Shown: one piece after another, positions 1-10,818 of the stretch
Layout of the letters: each line of letters starts with the position of its first letter
Numbering within the stretch: position 1 is the stretch's first letter
Assembly: GCF_008807415.1 (NCBI RefSeq)
Contig: NZ_CP043626.1
Span: 6,300,501-6,364,500, forward strand
Length of the DNA: 64,000 nt
Origin: Pseudomonas denitrificans (nom. rej.)
Lineage (GTDB): Bacteria; Pseudomonadota; Gammaproteobacteria; Pseudomonadales; Pseudomonadaceae
Direction of reading: 5' to 3'
Notes under the pieces: generated by a model
What the model saw: only the letters and a program-made list of their open reading frames with translations
What the model was told of the DNA's origin: nothing
Databases searched by the model: none
Translations under genes and position numbers: made by a program

Positions 1-1089
1 ACCGAGCAGGTTGGCGACGTAGTCGGCCTCGCGCAGGAACACGCTCTGCTTGCCGTCGCCGCCCAGGCTGACGCCGTAGAGCTCGATTGCCGGGGTGGAC
101 TGCGGGACGGCGGCCAGGGCTTTCTCCAGCATGGCGCCCTGTTCCAGCAAGCCGACTTCCAGCGGATTGGGCAGTGTTTTGCCGGCGGCGTCCTGGCGCA
201 ACTGGCCGGCGCTCCAGGTGCCTTTCTGCACGCTGCCGTCATGGCGGGTGAGGGTGCCGGCGCCGGAGTACTCGCCACGGGCGAAGCCGCCGCTGTAGGT
301 CTGGCCGTCGGCCCTGGTCAGGGTGCCCTGGCCGTCGAAGCGCCAGAAACGGAAGTCGCCCTTGTAGCGGCTGCCATCGGCGCCGATGAACTCGCCCGGC
401 CCGCTCAGCGCGCCGGCCTTGAAGCGACCGAACCAGACATCGCCGTCAGCGTTCTGGAAGCGTCCGGTGCCGTCGAACTGGTCGTTGCGGAACTCGCCGG
501 CGTACTGGTCGCCCGCATCGTCGCGGAAGATGCCCTTGCCTTCGAGCACGCCGTTCTTGAACGGGCCGCTGTACTGGTTGCCGAGGCTGTCGCGGCGGGC
601 CCCTTCACCGTTGGCTTCGCCACGGGAGAAGGCGCCCTGGTGGTGGGTGCCATCGGCTTGTTCGAGGCTGCCCAGGCCCTCGTAGCGACCCTTGCGGAAG
701 CCGCCGCTGTAGGTGGTGCCGCCCTGGGAAATCCGCCCTTCGCCGTCGAACTCGCCGCGCTTGAACTGGCCCTCGTAGAAGCTGCCGTCGGCGTACTGCA
801 GGCGGCCACGCCCTTCGAACAGGCCGTCGCGGAACTCGCCTTCATAGCTCGTGCCGTTGCCGTCGTTCCACTTGCCCTGGCCGCTCTGCAGGCCCTTGTC
901 GAAGCCGCCCTCGTACCAGGCGCCGTTGCTGTAATCCAGCCGCCCGGGCCCTTGCAACTGGCCGTTCACCAGCTCGCCACGGTAGCGCGCGCCGTCGGGC
1001 AGGCGGGCGTCCGGTGGTGTCAGCGGTTCGCCTTCGCCGCAGGCAGTCAGGAGCAGGGCAAGGCTCAAGGGCAGGAGTTGGCGTGGCAT
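1..1089 (-). CDS. MORN-repeat lipoprotein with C-terminal C13 (legumain/GPI8-like) peptidase domain, partial
   Basis: The reading frame stays open to the window edge, so the C-terminus is missing. Residues 1-17 form a lipoprotein signal with lipobox LTAC, so the mature protein is probably lipid-anchored. From about residue 33 to 300 there are 11-12 tandem MORN-type units of roughly 23 residues, pattern Y-x-G-x-F-x-x-G-x-x-x-G-x-G, for example YEGEFRDGLFEGRGR. After a linker, the stretch IELYGVSLGGDGKQ followed by SVFLREADYVANLL matches the N-terminal strand of the peptidase C13 domain found in MORN-containing Pseudomonas proteins. The catalytic His and Cys would lie outside the window, so activity cannot be judged. 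Gene limits are well supported; the peptidase assignment is an inference from family memory. Confidence 0.8.
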   Translation of the reverse strand, partial: MPRQLLPLSLALLLTACGEGEPLTPPDARLPDGARYRGELVNGQLQGPGRLDYSNGAWYEGGFDKGLQSGQGKWNDGNGTSYEGEFRDGLFEGRGRLQYADGSFYEGQFKRGEFDGEGRISQGGTTYSGGFRKGRYEGLGSLEQADGTHHQGAFSRGEANGEGARRDSLGNQYSGPFKNGVLEGKGIFRDDAGDQYAGEFRNDQFDGTGRFQNADGDVWFGRFKAGALSGPGEFIGADGSRYKGDFRFWRFDGQGTLTRADGQTYSGGFARGEYSGAGTLTRHDGSVQKGTWSAGQLRQDAAGKTLPNPLEVGLLEQGAMLEKALAAVPQSTPAIELYGVSLGGDGKQSVFLREADYVANLLG

Positions 1090-1133
1090 CGGGACTCTCG
1101 AATCGACGGTGGGGCGCAGAGTGAGTGTGACGT

Positions 1134-1161
1134 AAAAAAGCCCGCGGACGCGGGCTTTTTT
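1134..1161. terminator. Bidirectional Rho-independent terminator
   Basis: A GC-rich hairpin (GCCCGCG/CGCGGGC) is flanked by six A on one side and six T on the other. It lies just beyond the 3' end of the MaoC gene and upstream of the MORN lipoprotein gene, both read leftwards, so it should end transcription of the MaoC gene. Confidence 0.85.
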
Positions 1162-1182
1162 CTCAGCGCTGTGCCAGAGCCG

Positions 1183-1638
1183 TCAGACGAAGCACAGGCT
1201 CAGCGATTCGGCGATGTAGGCCGGCTTGGGCAGGCCTTCGATCTCCAGGGTGCAGCGGGCCTTGATCAGCCACTGGCCGGGGTTCTTCTCGGTGATGTCG
1301 GTGATGGTCACCTGCAGGCGCACGCGCGAATCCACCGGTACCGGCTGGATGAAGCGCACGCTGTCGAGACCGTAGTTGACCACCATCTTGGGGTTCTCCG
1401 GCAGGACCAGCAGGCCCTCGCAGAGCTTGGGGATCAGCGACAGCGACAGGAAGCCGTGGGCGATGGTGCCGCCGAAGGGCGTCTTCTTCGCCTTTTCCGG
1501 GTCGACGTGGATGAACTGGTGGTCCTCGGTGCACTCGGCGAACTGGTTGATGCGCTGTTGATCGACGGTGATCCACTGCGAATGGCCCAGGTCCTTGCCG
1601 ATGTAGTCCTTCAGTGCGCTTACGGGTACGAATGCCAT
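1183..1638 (-). CDS. MaoC-family (R)-specific enoyl-CoA hydratase-like protein
   Basis: This 151-residue protein is a single MaoC/hot-dog domain. The hydratase motif is visible as DHQFIHVDPEKA followed by FGGTIAHG, with the Asp and His expected in the active site. Such proteins hydrate trans-2-enoyl-CoA to (R)-3-hydroxyacyl-CoA and can feed polyhydroxyalkanoate synthesis. The length and its position beside lrgAB and a LON-domain gene resemble the locus I recall for PhaJ4-type proteins of Pseudomonas, but that symbol is not proven here. A GGAGG-like ribosome binding site precedes the ATG. It is divergent from the lrgA-like gene and ends at a strong terminator. An equally fair name is NodN-like dehydratase. 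Confidence 0.85.
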   Translation of the reverse strand: MAFVPVSALKDYIGKDLGHSQWITVDQQRINQFAECTEDHQFIHVDPEKAKKTPFGGTIAHGFLSLSLIPKLCEGLLVLPENPKMVVNYGLDSVRFIQPVPVDSRVRLQVTITDITEKNPGQWLIKARCTLEIEGLPKPAYIAESLSLCFV

Positions 1639-1817
1639 GTTTCCTCCGGGGATATCGTTGTTCTTCTAATGCGGCCTGCGTAAGAGTCCGACAACAGATC
1701 AGCATGGGGTCCGCGGCCGGTCAAGCCGCAGCGGCATTCATGCTTTGGGCGAATGCCGAGCCATAGCGGTCGCCGGGCGGGCATAATGGCGGCTCCTTGC
1801 GCTGGAGATGTTCCCTG

Positions 1818-2179
1818 ATGTTGCTACGCGGCCTGACCTGGCTGGTGCTGTTCCAACTGCTCGGCACGGGCCTGAATGCTCTCATCCTGCACATGATTCC
1901 CGGCCCATCATTGGGCTGGTGCTGCTGTTCGCCTTCCTGGTGTGGAACGGCGAGGTGAGCAAGCCGGTGAACGAGGCGGCCGCCTCGCTGCTGCGCTACC
2001 TGCCGTTGCTGCTGGTGCCGGCGGCGGTGGGCGTGATGGCCTACGCGAAGCAGATCGCCGCGGACTTCTGGGCCATCGCCGGCGCCCTGGCGCTGTCGCT
2101 GCTGGTGTCCTTCGTGTTCGCCGGCTGGCTGATGCAGAAGCTCATCGACCGACAGCGCAAGCAGAAGGAGGGCGCGTGA
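1818..2179 (+). pseudogene. Frameshifted LrgA/CidA-family membrane protein
   Basis: Reading from the ATG at 1818 gives MLLRGLTWLVLFQLLGTGLN and then ALILHMIPGP, the usual LrgA/CidA N-terminus. Near 1904-1908 the frame breaks: CCCGGCCC is followed directly by ATCATTGGG. Adding one base restores PGP-IIGLVLLFAFLVW, which continues to the stop in the other frame. The family is about 115-125 residues with four membrane helices, and the repaired product would be about 120. LrgA/CidA proteins are holin-like partners of LrgB/CidB. The stop overlaps the lrgB start (ATGA), so the two form an operon. Whether the lost base is real or a sequencing error cannot be decided from one sequence. Confidence 0.8.
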
Positions 2180-2892
2180 TGTTCGACTGGCAAGGCGCGC
2201 TGAACTCCGTCATCCACCATCCGCTGTTCTGCGTCGGCGTCACCCTGGGTGCCTACCAGCTGGCCCTGGCCGCCTACGAGCGCACGCGCTGGGTGTTCCT
2301 GCAGCCGGTGCTGGTGTCGATGCTGATGGTCATCGCGGTACTGCTGGCCTGCGGCATCGACTACGCGGAATACAGCAACAGCGCCAAGGTGCTGACCATC
2401 CTGCTCGGTCCCGCTACCGTCGCGCTGGCGGTGCCGCTGTTCCTCAACCTCAAGCGCATCCGCCAGCTGTTCTGGCCGACGCTGATCACCCTGCTGGTCG
2501 GCGGCCTGTTCGCCACCGCACTGGGCATCGGCCTGGGCTGGCTGTTCGGCGTCGACCACGAGCTGCTGATGAGCCTGGCGCCCAAGTCGGTGACCTCACC
2601 GATCGCCATGCTGGTGGCCAGCCAGATCGGCGGCGTGGCGGCCCTGGCGGCGGTGTTCGTGCTGATCACCGGCGTGCTCGGCGCCATCCTCGGCCCGGAG
2701 CTGCTGCGCCGCTGCGGTGTGCATCACCCGGCTGCGCAGGGTATGGCGCTGGGCATGACTGCCCACGCCGTGGGCACCTCCCGCGCCCTGCAGGAGGGCG
2801 AGGAATGCGGAGCCTTCGCCGCCCTGGCCATGAGCCTGATGGGCGTGGCCACCGCTGTGCTGCTACCGTTGGCGGTAGCGCTGATCGCCTGA
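2179..2892 (+). CDS. LrgB/CidB-family membrane protein
   Basis: The product has 237 residues and several hydrophobic segments typical of LrgB, including the family signature near the C-terminus: HPAAQGMALGMTAHAVGTSR followed by ALQEG. The KSVTSPIAM segment in the middle is also conserved in the family. The ATG overlaps the lrgA stop, giving translational coupling. LrgB/CidB proteins are linked to murein hydrolase control and, in some bacteria and plants, to export of small organic acids such as pyruvate or glycolate; which applies here is unknown. If the lrgA frameshift is real, LrgB would be made without its partner and coupling might lower its translation. Confidence 0.9.
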   Translation: MFDWQGALNSVIHHPLFCVGVTLGAYQLALAAYERTRWVFLQPVLVSMLMVIAVLLACGIDYAEYSNSAKVLTILLGPATVALAVPLFLNLKRIRQLFWPTLITLLVGGLFATALGIGLGWLFGVDHELLMSLAPKSVTSPIAMLVASQIGGVAALAAVFVLITGVLGAILGPELLRRCGVHHPAAQGMALGMTAHAVGTSRALQEGEECGAFAALAMSLMGVATAVLLPLAVALIA

Positions 2893-2910
2893 CGAATCGA
2901 CGGAGTGTCC

Positions 2911-3501
2911 ATGAGTTTCCCGCTGTTCCCCCTCAACACCGTGCTGTTTCCCGGCTGCCGCCTCGACCTGCAGATCTTCGAGGCGCGTTACCTGGACATG
3001 ATCGGCCGCTGCATGAAGCAGAACGGCGGATTCGGCGTGGTGGCCATCGTCGAGGGTGAGGAGGTCGGCGATGCGCCGGAGCGTTACAGCCTGGTCGGCT
3101 GCGAGGCGCATATCCGTGACTGGCAGCAACGCCCCAACGGCCTGCTGGGCATCCGTGTCGAAGGTGGGCGGCGCTTCCGCGTGCTCTCCGCCAACGTGCA
3201 GACGGACCAGTTGACGGTGGCCGAAGTGGAGTGGCTGGACGAGCAACCCGACCAGCCGCTGACCAAGGAGCATGACGACCTCGCCGCGCTGCTCGAGGCG
3301 CTGTCCATGCACCCGATGGTTTCCGCGCTGGAGATGGGCGGGGAGGTCAACGGCCAGCAGGCACTGGCCTGCCAGCTCGCCTACCTGCTGCCCTTCGAAC
3401 GCGACCAGAAGCAGGTGCTGCTGGAGATGGACGACCCCACCGTGCGCCTGGCGCGCATCCAGGTACTGCTGGAGCAGTTGCAGGGCGACTTCGTCGCCTG
3501 A
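2911..3501 (+). CDS. LON substrate-binding (N-terminal) domain protein
   Basis: The 196-residue protein opens with FPLFPLNTVLFPGCRLDLQI followed by FEARYLDMI, the hallmark of the LON substrate-binding domain. It has neither the AAA+ ATPase nor the Ser-Lys protease part of Lon, so it is a free-standing domain, common in proteobacteria and of unproven role. A GTG at 2905 is also in frame, but the ATG at 2911 has a CGGAG ribosome site at suitable distance. Only 18 nt separate it from lrgB, so it is likely the last gene of the lrgAB transcript. Confidence 0.88.
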   Translation: MSFPLFPLNTVLFPGCRLDLQIFEARYLDMIGRCMKQNGGFGVVAIVEGEEVGDAPERYSLVGCEAHIRDWQQRPNGLLGIRVEGGRRFRVLSANVQTDQLTVAEVEWLDEQPDQPLTKEHDDLAALLEALSMHPMVSALEMGGEVNGQQALACQLAYLLPFERDQKQVLLEMDDPTVRLARIQVLLEQLQGDFVA

Positions 3502-3533
3502 CACGCTGGCTCACCCTGCACTCCGCCGCACAC

Positions 3534-3667
3534 TGTAGGAGCGGGCCATGCCCGCGAAGGCGCCGACAGGCGCCGTTGCCGGGAATGCCCATTCAACCCG
3601 TCGGTGCGGTGTGATCATGGAAACGCGGACCTTGTCCGCGATCGCGGGCATGGCCCGCTCCTACAGG
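3534..3667. repeat. Inverted pair of REP elements (family A)
   Basis: TGTAGGAGCGGGCCATGCCCGCGA begins at 3534 and its inverse, TCGCGGGCATGGCCCGCTCCTACAG, ends at 3667, with about 80 nt between. Each unit is itself an imperfect palindrome ending in CTCCTACAG, like the known Pseudomonas REP consensus. The pair fills the gap between two convergent genes. Confidence 0.85.
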
Positions 3668-3703
3668 GATACATCGGCGCGCCGATTGGTCCGCAGAAGC
3701 ACA

Positions 3704-3732
3704 AGGCCCGCGAATGCGGGCCTGGTGTTTTT
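3704..3732. terminator. Hairpin terminator between convergent genes
   Basis: AGGCCCGC-GAAT-GCGGGCCT forms an 8-bp stem. On the plus strand GGTG and five T follow, so it could end the lrgAB/LON transcript. For prpF on the minus strand the tail is weaker (TTGTGCTT). Confidence 0.6.
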
Positions 3733-3749
3733 ACGGATAGGGCCAGCGA

Positions 3750-4937
3750 TCAGAACGAATCGCCCGGCACCCGTACCCAGCCTTCCATCAGGATGCGCGA
3801 GCTGCGGCTCATGATGGCCTTGGTCACGGTCCATTCGCCGTTTACCTGCTTGGCCTCGGCGCCCACGCGCAGGGTGCCGGAGGGGTGGCCGAAGCGTACC
3901 GCGCTGCGCTCGCCACCGCCGGCGGCGAGGTTCACCAGGGTGCCGGGGATGGCCGCGGCGGTGCCGATGGCCACGGCGGCGGTGCCCATCATGGCGTGGT
4001 GCAGCTTGCCCATGGACAGCGCGCGCACCAGCAGGTCGACGTCGCCGGCCTGGACTTCCTTGCCGCTGGAGGTGACGTAGTTCTTCGCCGGGGCGACGAA
4101 GGCGATCTTCGGCGTGTGCTGGCGGGTCGCGGCTTCTTCCGGGGTCTTGATCAGGCCCATGCGCAGAGCGCCGGCGATGCGGAATCTCTCGAAGCGCGCG
4201 AGTTGCTCGGGGTCGCCATTGATCGCTTCGCGCAGTTCGGCGCCGGTGTAGCCGATGTCCTGGGCGTTGACGAAAATGGTCGGGATGCCGGCGGTGATCA
4301 TGGTCGCCTTGAAGGTACCGATGCCGGGGACTTCCAGGTCGTCCACCAGATTGCCGGTGGGGAACATGGCACCGCCGTCTTCACCATCGTCGGACGGGTC
4401 GAGGAACTCCAGCACGATTTCGGCGGCGGGGAAGGTCACGCCGTCCAGCTCGAAGTCGCCGGTCTCCTGCACCTGGCCGTTGGTGACGGGCACGTGGGCG
4501 ATGATGGTCTTCTGGATATTCGCTTGCCAGATGCGCACTACGCAGGTGCCGTTGTCCGGGATGCGCGACGGGTCGACCAGGCCGGCGTGGATGGCGAAGG
4601 AGCCGGCGGCGGTGGAGAGGTTGCCGCAGTTGCCGCTCCAGTCGACGAAGGCCTTGTCGATGGAAATCTGCCCGTAGAGGTAGTCGACGTCGTGGTCCGG
4701 CTGGGTGCTTTTCGACAGGATCACGCACTTGCTGGTGCTGGAGGTCGCGCCGCCCATGCCGTCGATGTGCGCGCTGTACGGATCGGGGCTGCCGATCACG
4801 CGCATGAACAGCTGGTCGCGGGCCGCGCCGGGCACCTGGCAGCGCTCGGGCAGGTCCTGCAGGCGGAAGAACACGCCCTTGCTGGTGCCGCCGCGGATGT
4901 AGGTGGCGGGGATCTTCACTTGGGGTACGTGGGGCAT
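3750..4937 (-). CDS. prpF: 2-methylaconitate isomerase PrpF (AcnD accessory protein)
   Basis: The 395-residue protein begins with IPATYIRGGTSKGVFFR, the conserved start of PrpF, and has the length of that family. It also shows GNCGNLSTAAGSFA, which holds the conserved cysteine of the diaminopimelate-epimerase-like fold, and the later HAMMGTAAVAIGTAAAIPGT stretch. PrpF isomerises the methylaconitate made by AcnD so that hydration to 2-methylisocitrate can proceed; it is required wherever AcnD replaces PrpD. It is the last gene of the leftward propionate operon, separated from acnD by 192 nt that hold an inverted repeat and a hairpin. Identification is very secure from sequence and context. Confidence 0.97.
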   Translation of the reverse strand: MPHVPQVKIPATYIRGGTSKGVFFRLQDLPERCQVPGAARDQLFMRVIGSPDPYSAHIDGMGGATSSTSKCVILSKSTQPDHDVDYLYGQISIDKAFVDWSGNCGNLSTAAGSFAIHAGLVDPSRIPDNGTCVVRIWQANIQKTIIAHVPVTNGQVQETGDFELDGVTFPAAEIVLEFLDPSDDGEDGGAMFPTGNLVDDLEVPGIGTFKATMITAGIPTIFVNAQDIGYTGAELREAINGDPEQLARFERFRIAGALRMGLIKTPEEAATRQHTPKIAFVAPAKNYVTSSGKEVQAGDVDLLVRALSMGKLHHAMMGTAAVAIGTAAAIPGTLVNLAAGGGERSAVRFGHPSGTLRVGAEAKQVNGEWTVTKAIMSRSSRILMEGWVRVPGDSF

Positions 4938-4970
4938 GGGTCGGGTCCCTGGGAATTCGTTGGTGGGCTG

Positions 4971-5089
4971 CCCTCTCCCCCGCCCTCTCCCTGAAGGGAG
5001 AGGGAGCTGACCGTGCCGGCTGACGCAGTGGTTTCACCCTGCACCGAACGGTCCCCTCTCCCTTCAGGGAGAGGGTTAGGGAGAGGGGC
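4971..5089. repeat. Inverted repeat of CCCTCTCCCTGAAGGGAGAGGG type (family D)
   Basis: CCCTCTCCCTGAAGGGAGAGGG near 4983 recurs as CCCTCTCCCTTCAGGGAGAGGG near 5053. Each unit is a palindrome, and the two face each other across about 50 nt. It sits inside the propionate operon between acnD and prpF. No open frame is present. Confidence 0.75.
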
Positions 5090-5096
5090 TTTCAAC

Positions 5097-5119
5097 CCGG
5101 CCCGCACAAGGCGGGCCGG
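5097..5119 (-). terminator. Hairpin after acnD
   Basis: CCGGCCCGC-ACAAG-GCGGGCCGG is a perfect 9-bp stem starting 10 nt past the acnD stop. The minus-strand tail (GTTGAAAG) lacks a T-run, so it is more likely an attenuator or mRNA-stabilising hairpin than a strong terminator. Confidence 0.5.
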
Positions 5120-5129
5120 AGCCTTCACA

Positions 5130-7751
<2,622 letters not shown>

Positions 7752-7753
7752 AG

Positions 7754-8914
7754 TTATTTACGGTCCTTGAGCGGCACGAACTTCAGGTCTTCAGGGCCTG
7801 TGTAGTTGGCGCTCGGCCGGATGATCTTGCCGTCGATGCGTTGCTCGATGACGTGGGCGGACCAGCCGGCGGTGCGGGCGATGACGAACAGCGGGGTGAA
7901 CATCGCGGTGGGCACGCCCATCATGTGGTAGCTCACGGCGCTGAACCAATCGAGGTTGGGGAACATCTTCTTGATGTCCCACATGATGGTTTCCAGGCGC
8001 TCGGCGATGTCATACATCTTGGTGTTGGACTGCTCGTTCGACAGCTGGTGAGCGACTTCCTTGATCACCTTGTTGCGCGGGTCGGACACGGTGTAGACCG
8101 GGTGGCCGAAGCCGATCACGACTTCCTTCTTCTCGACGCGGGCGCGGATGTCGGCCTCGGCTTCGTCCGGGTTGTCGTAGCGCTTCTGGATCTCGAAGGC
8201 CACTTCGTTGGCGCCGCCGTGTTTCGGGCCGCGCAGCGCGCCGATGGCGCCGGCGATGCAGGAGAACATGTCCGAGCCGGTGCCGGCGATCACGCGGGAG
8301 GTGAAGGTCGAGGCGTTGAACTCGTGCTCGGCATACAGGTTGAGCGAGGTGTGCATGGCGCGCACCCACGACTCGCGGGGCTTCTCACCGTGCAGCAGGT
8401 GCAGGAAGTGGCCGCCGATGGAGTCGTCGTCGGTCTCGACGTCGATGCGCTTGCCGTTGTGGCTGAAGTGGTACCAGTAGAGCAGCGCGGAGCCCAGGGA
8501 AGCCATCAGCTTGTCGGCGATATCACGGGCGCCCGGGTGGTTGTGGTCGTCCTTCTCCGGCGACAGGCAGCCGAGCACGGATACGGCGGTGCGCATCACG
8601 TCCATCGGGTGGGCCGAGGGCGGCAGGGTTTCCAGGGCGGCCTTGACGCCGGCCGGCAGGCCGCGCAGAGCTTTCAGCTTGGCCTTGTAGCCGGCCAGTT
8701 CGGCGGCGTTGGGCAGCTTGCCGTGGACCAGCAGGTGGGCGATTTCCTCGAAGTCGCAGCGGTTGGCGAAATCCAGGACGTCATAGCCACGGTAGTGCAG
8801 GTCGTTGCCGGTACGGCCGACGGTGCACAGGGCAGTGTTGCCAGCGGCGGTGCCACTCAGGGCCACGGACTTCTTCGGCTTGAAGCCGGTGGTGGTTTCT
8901 GCGGTAGCGCTCAT
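7754..8914 (-). CDS. prpC: 2-methylcitrate synthase PrpC
   Basis: The protein belongs to the citrate synthase family. Catalytic segments include [14 protein letters not shown] and the earlier LLHGEKP, and the short 386-residue length fits methylcitrate synthases rather than the longer GltA. It condenses propionyl-CoA with oxaloacetate. The frame is open 16 codons further upstream, but the ATG at 8914 has an AGGAGA ribosome site at proper spacing and starts the typical [11 protein letters not shown]. prpB lies upstream across 224 nt of repeats; acnD follows after two bases. Confidence 0.96.
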   Translation of the reverse strand: MSATAETTTGFKPKKSVALSGTAAGNTALCTVGRTGNDLHYRGYDVLDFANRCDFEEIAHLLVHGKLPNAAELAGYKAKLKALRGLPAGVKAALETLPPSAHPMDVMRTAVSVLGCLSPEKDDHNHPGARDIADKLMASLGSALLYWYHFSHNGKRIDVETDDDSIGGHFLHLLHGEKPRESWVRAMHTSLNLYAEHEFNASTFTSRVIAGTGSDMFSCIAGAIGALRGPKHGGANEVAFEIQKRYDNPDEAEADIRARVEKKEVVIGFGHPVYTVSDPRNKVIKEVAHQLSNEQSNTKMYDIAERLETIMWDIKKMFPNLDWFSAVSYHMMGVPTAMFTPLFVIARTAGWSAHVIEQRIDGKIIRPSANYTGPEDLKFVPLKDRK

Positions 8915-8991
8915 CGCGTGTCTCCTCATCAAATCCGGTTGCTTGTTCTTGTCCCCCGGCATGGGCCGAGGTTTCGGTTCGAATCTGGTTG

Positions 8992-9117
8992 GCGGATAAC
9001 GCCTGCGGCGTTATGCGCCCTACGGTGCATCAGGTCTGGAGTAGGGCGAATAACGCGAAGCGTTATCCGCCGTCACAGCCACATGGTGGATAACGCCAGG
9101 GGCGTTATGCACCCTAC
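8992..9117. repeat. Cluster of GGATAACGC/GCGTTATGCGCCCTAC palindromes (family B)
   Basis: Three palindromic units lie side by side: GGCGGATAACGCC...GGCGTTATGCGCCCTAC, then GTAGGGCGAATAACGCG...CGTTATCCGCC, then GTGGATAACGCC...GGCGTTATGCACCCTAC. They occupy almost the whole prpB-prpC gap and would form strong hairpins in the operon mRNA. Related copies occur near 14426, 33061 and 56038. Confidence 0.85.
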
Positions 9118-9138
9118 ATAAGGTTCAGGCTCGCGCGC

Positions 9139-10026
9139 TCACTTCTTGCCAGCAGCGAACAGCGCGTCGAGCTTCTGCTCGAAGGCGTGGTAGCCGATGC
9201 GGTCGTACAGCTCGGCACGGGTCTGCATCAGTTCGATCACGTTCTGCTGGTGACCTTCCTGGCGGATCGCGGTGTACACGGCTTCGGCGGCCTTGTTGGC
9301 GGCGCGGAAGGCCGACAGCGGATACAGCTGGATGGCCACGCCGACCGAGGCCAGCTCGTCGCGGGTGAACAGCGGGGTGGCGCCGAACTCGGTGATGTTG
9401 GCCAGGATCGGCACGTTCAGCGCATCGACGAAGCGCTTGTAGGTCGGCAGGTCGTAGGCGGCTTCGGCGAAGATCGCATCGGCGCCGGCCTCGACGTAGC
9501 GCATGCAGCGCTCGATGGCGGCGTCCACGCCTTCGGCCTGGATGGCGTCGGTGCGGGCGATGAGGAAGAAGTCCGGGTCGGTCTTGGCGTCGGCGGCGGC
9601 TTTCACGCGGTCAGCCATTTCCTCGACGGAGACGATTTCCTTGCCCGGACGGTGACCGCAGCGCTTGGCGCCAACCTGGTCTTCGATGTGGGCAGCGGCG
9701 GCGCCGGCCTTGATCAGGTTCTTGACGGTGCGCTCGATGTTGAAGGCGCTGGGGCCGAAGCCGGTGTCGATGTCCACCAGCAGCGGCAGGTCGCAGACGT
9801 CGGTGATGCGGCGAACGTCGGTGAGCACGTCGTCCAGGGTGTTGATGCCCAGGTCCGGCAGGCCGAGGGAGCCCGCCGCCACGCCGCCACCGGAGAGGTA
9901 GATGGCCTTGAAGCCGGCGCGCTTGGCCAGCAGGGCGTGGTTGGCGTTGATCGCGCCGATCACCTGCAGCGGCTTTTCTTCGGCAAGGGCTTCACGGAAA
10001 CGTTGGCCGGCGGTCTTGTTGCTCAT
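9139..10026 (-). CDS. prpB: 2-methylisocitrate lyase PrpB
   Basis: At 295 residues this is a normal-length member of the isocitrate lyase/PEP mutase superfamily. The family signature [12 protein letters not shown] holds the catalytic Cys, and metal-binding DIDTGFG is also seen. It cleaves 2-methylisocitrate to pyruvate and succinate, the last step of the methylcitrate cycle. Its ATG overlaps the stop of the upstream GntR regulator by four bases, so regulator and enzyme are co-transcribed. A long repeat cluster follows before prpC. Confidence 0.97.
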   Translation of the reverse strand: MSNKTAGQRFREALAEEKPLQVIGAINANHALLAKRAGFKAIYLSGGGVAAGSLGLPDLGINTLDDVLTDVRRITDVCDLPLLVDIDTGFGPSAFNIERTVKNLIKAGAAAAHIEDQVGAKRCGHRPGKEIVSVEEMADRVKAAADAKTDPDFFLIARTDAIQAEGVDAAIERCMRYVEAGADAIFAEAAYDLPTYKRFVDALNVPILANITEFGATPLFTRDELASVGVAIQLYPLSAFRAANKAAEAVYTAIRQEGHQQNVIELMQTRAELYDRIGYHAFEQKLDALFAAGKK

Positions 10027-10745
10027 TGTTCACCTCGTTCGTTGGCTGTCTTGGCTTGGGCGTCCAGGTAGTGACGCTCCATATTGCGTTTCGAGGCGCC
10101 GATGTGACGGCGCATCAGCAACTCGGCCAGTTCGCCGTCACGATCGGCGATGGCATCGAGAATCCGGTGGTGCTCGGAGAAGGCCTGGCGCGGGCGGTTG
10201 GGCGTCGCCGAGAACTGCAGGCGGTACATGCGCACGAGCTGGTACAGCTCGCCGCAGAGCATGCGGGTGAGGGTGCGATTGCCGCTGCCCTGGATGATCC
10301 GGTAGTGGAAGTCGTAGTCGCCTTCCTGCTGGTAGTAGCCACGGCCGGCCTGGAACGCCTCGTCGCGCTCGTGGGTATCGAGCACCCGGCGCAGCTCGTC
10401 GATCTCGGCCTGGCTCATGCGCTCGGCGGCCAGGCGGCAGGCCATGCCTTCGAGGGACTCGCGGATCTCGTAGAGCTCCAGCAGCTCCTCGTGACTGAGC
10501 GAAACCACCCGCGCGCCGACGTGCGGCACGCGCACCAGCAGCTTCTGGCCTTCCAGGCGGTGGATCGCCTCGCGCAGCGGGCCGCGGCTGATGCCGTAGG
10601 TGCGCGCCAGTTCCGGCTCGGAAATCTTGCTGCCGGGGGCGATCTCGCCCTTGACGATGGCCGACTGGATCTTGCGGAACACGTGTTCCGACAGGGTCTC
10701 GCCGTCGTCGCTGGCAGGAGTGGGGAGAATCAGGCTATCGCTCAT
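10023..10745 (-). CDS. GntR/FadR-family regulator of the propionate operon
   Basis: The 240-residue protein has an N-terminal winged helix (about residues 17-85, with [20 protein letters not shown]) and a C-terminal FCD ligand domain (about 95-225). Probable metal ligands are in [14 protein letters not shown] and MRRHIGA. It is the first gene of the operon and overlaps prpB by four bases, so its target is almost certainly the operon. A palindrome ATTGTCGACAAT lies about 75 nt upstream, and the same core TGTCGACAAT sits immediately before its start codon. Autoregulation by repression, relieved by a methylcitrate-cycle intermediate, is an inference. Confidence 0.92.
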   Translation of the reverse strand: MSDSLILPTPASDDGETLSEHVFRKIQSAIVKGEIAPGSKISEPELARTYGISRGPLREAIHRLEGQKLLVRVPHVGARVVSLSHEELLELYEIRESLEGMACRLAAERMSQAEIDELRRVLDTHERDEAFQAGRGYYQQEGDYDFHYRIIQGSGNRTLTRMLCGELYQLVRMYRLQFSATPNRPRQAFSEHHRILDAIADRDGELAELLMRRHIGASKRNMERHYLDAQAKTANERGEQ

Positions 10746-10747
10746 GG

Positions 10748-10757
10748 TGTCGACAAT
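10748..10757. promoter_or_regulatory. Possible GntR operator, proximal copy
   Basis: TGTCGACAAT lies two bases upstream of the regulator's start codon and shares ten bases with the palindrome at 10819. A bound regulator here would overlap the ribosome-binding region. The assignment rests on the repeat and its position alone. Confidence 0.45.
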
Positions 10758-10818
10758 CTTCTTGGTGTGCGGCGAAAGCTACCCCTGGAAAAGCCTTCGG
10801 TCAATCAAGAACTGATGA

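Noticed and set aside
241..1683. A 480-codon plus-strand frame at the left edge
   Set aside because: It is the mirror of the MORN lipoprotein and the MaoC gene and even crosses the terminator between them.
8992..9117. Closely spaced repeats resembling a short CRISPR array
   Set aside because: Units are palindromes in alternating orientation with irregular spacing and no cas genes nearby.
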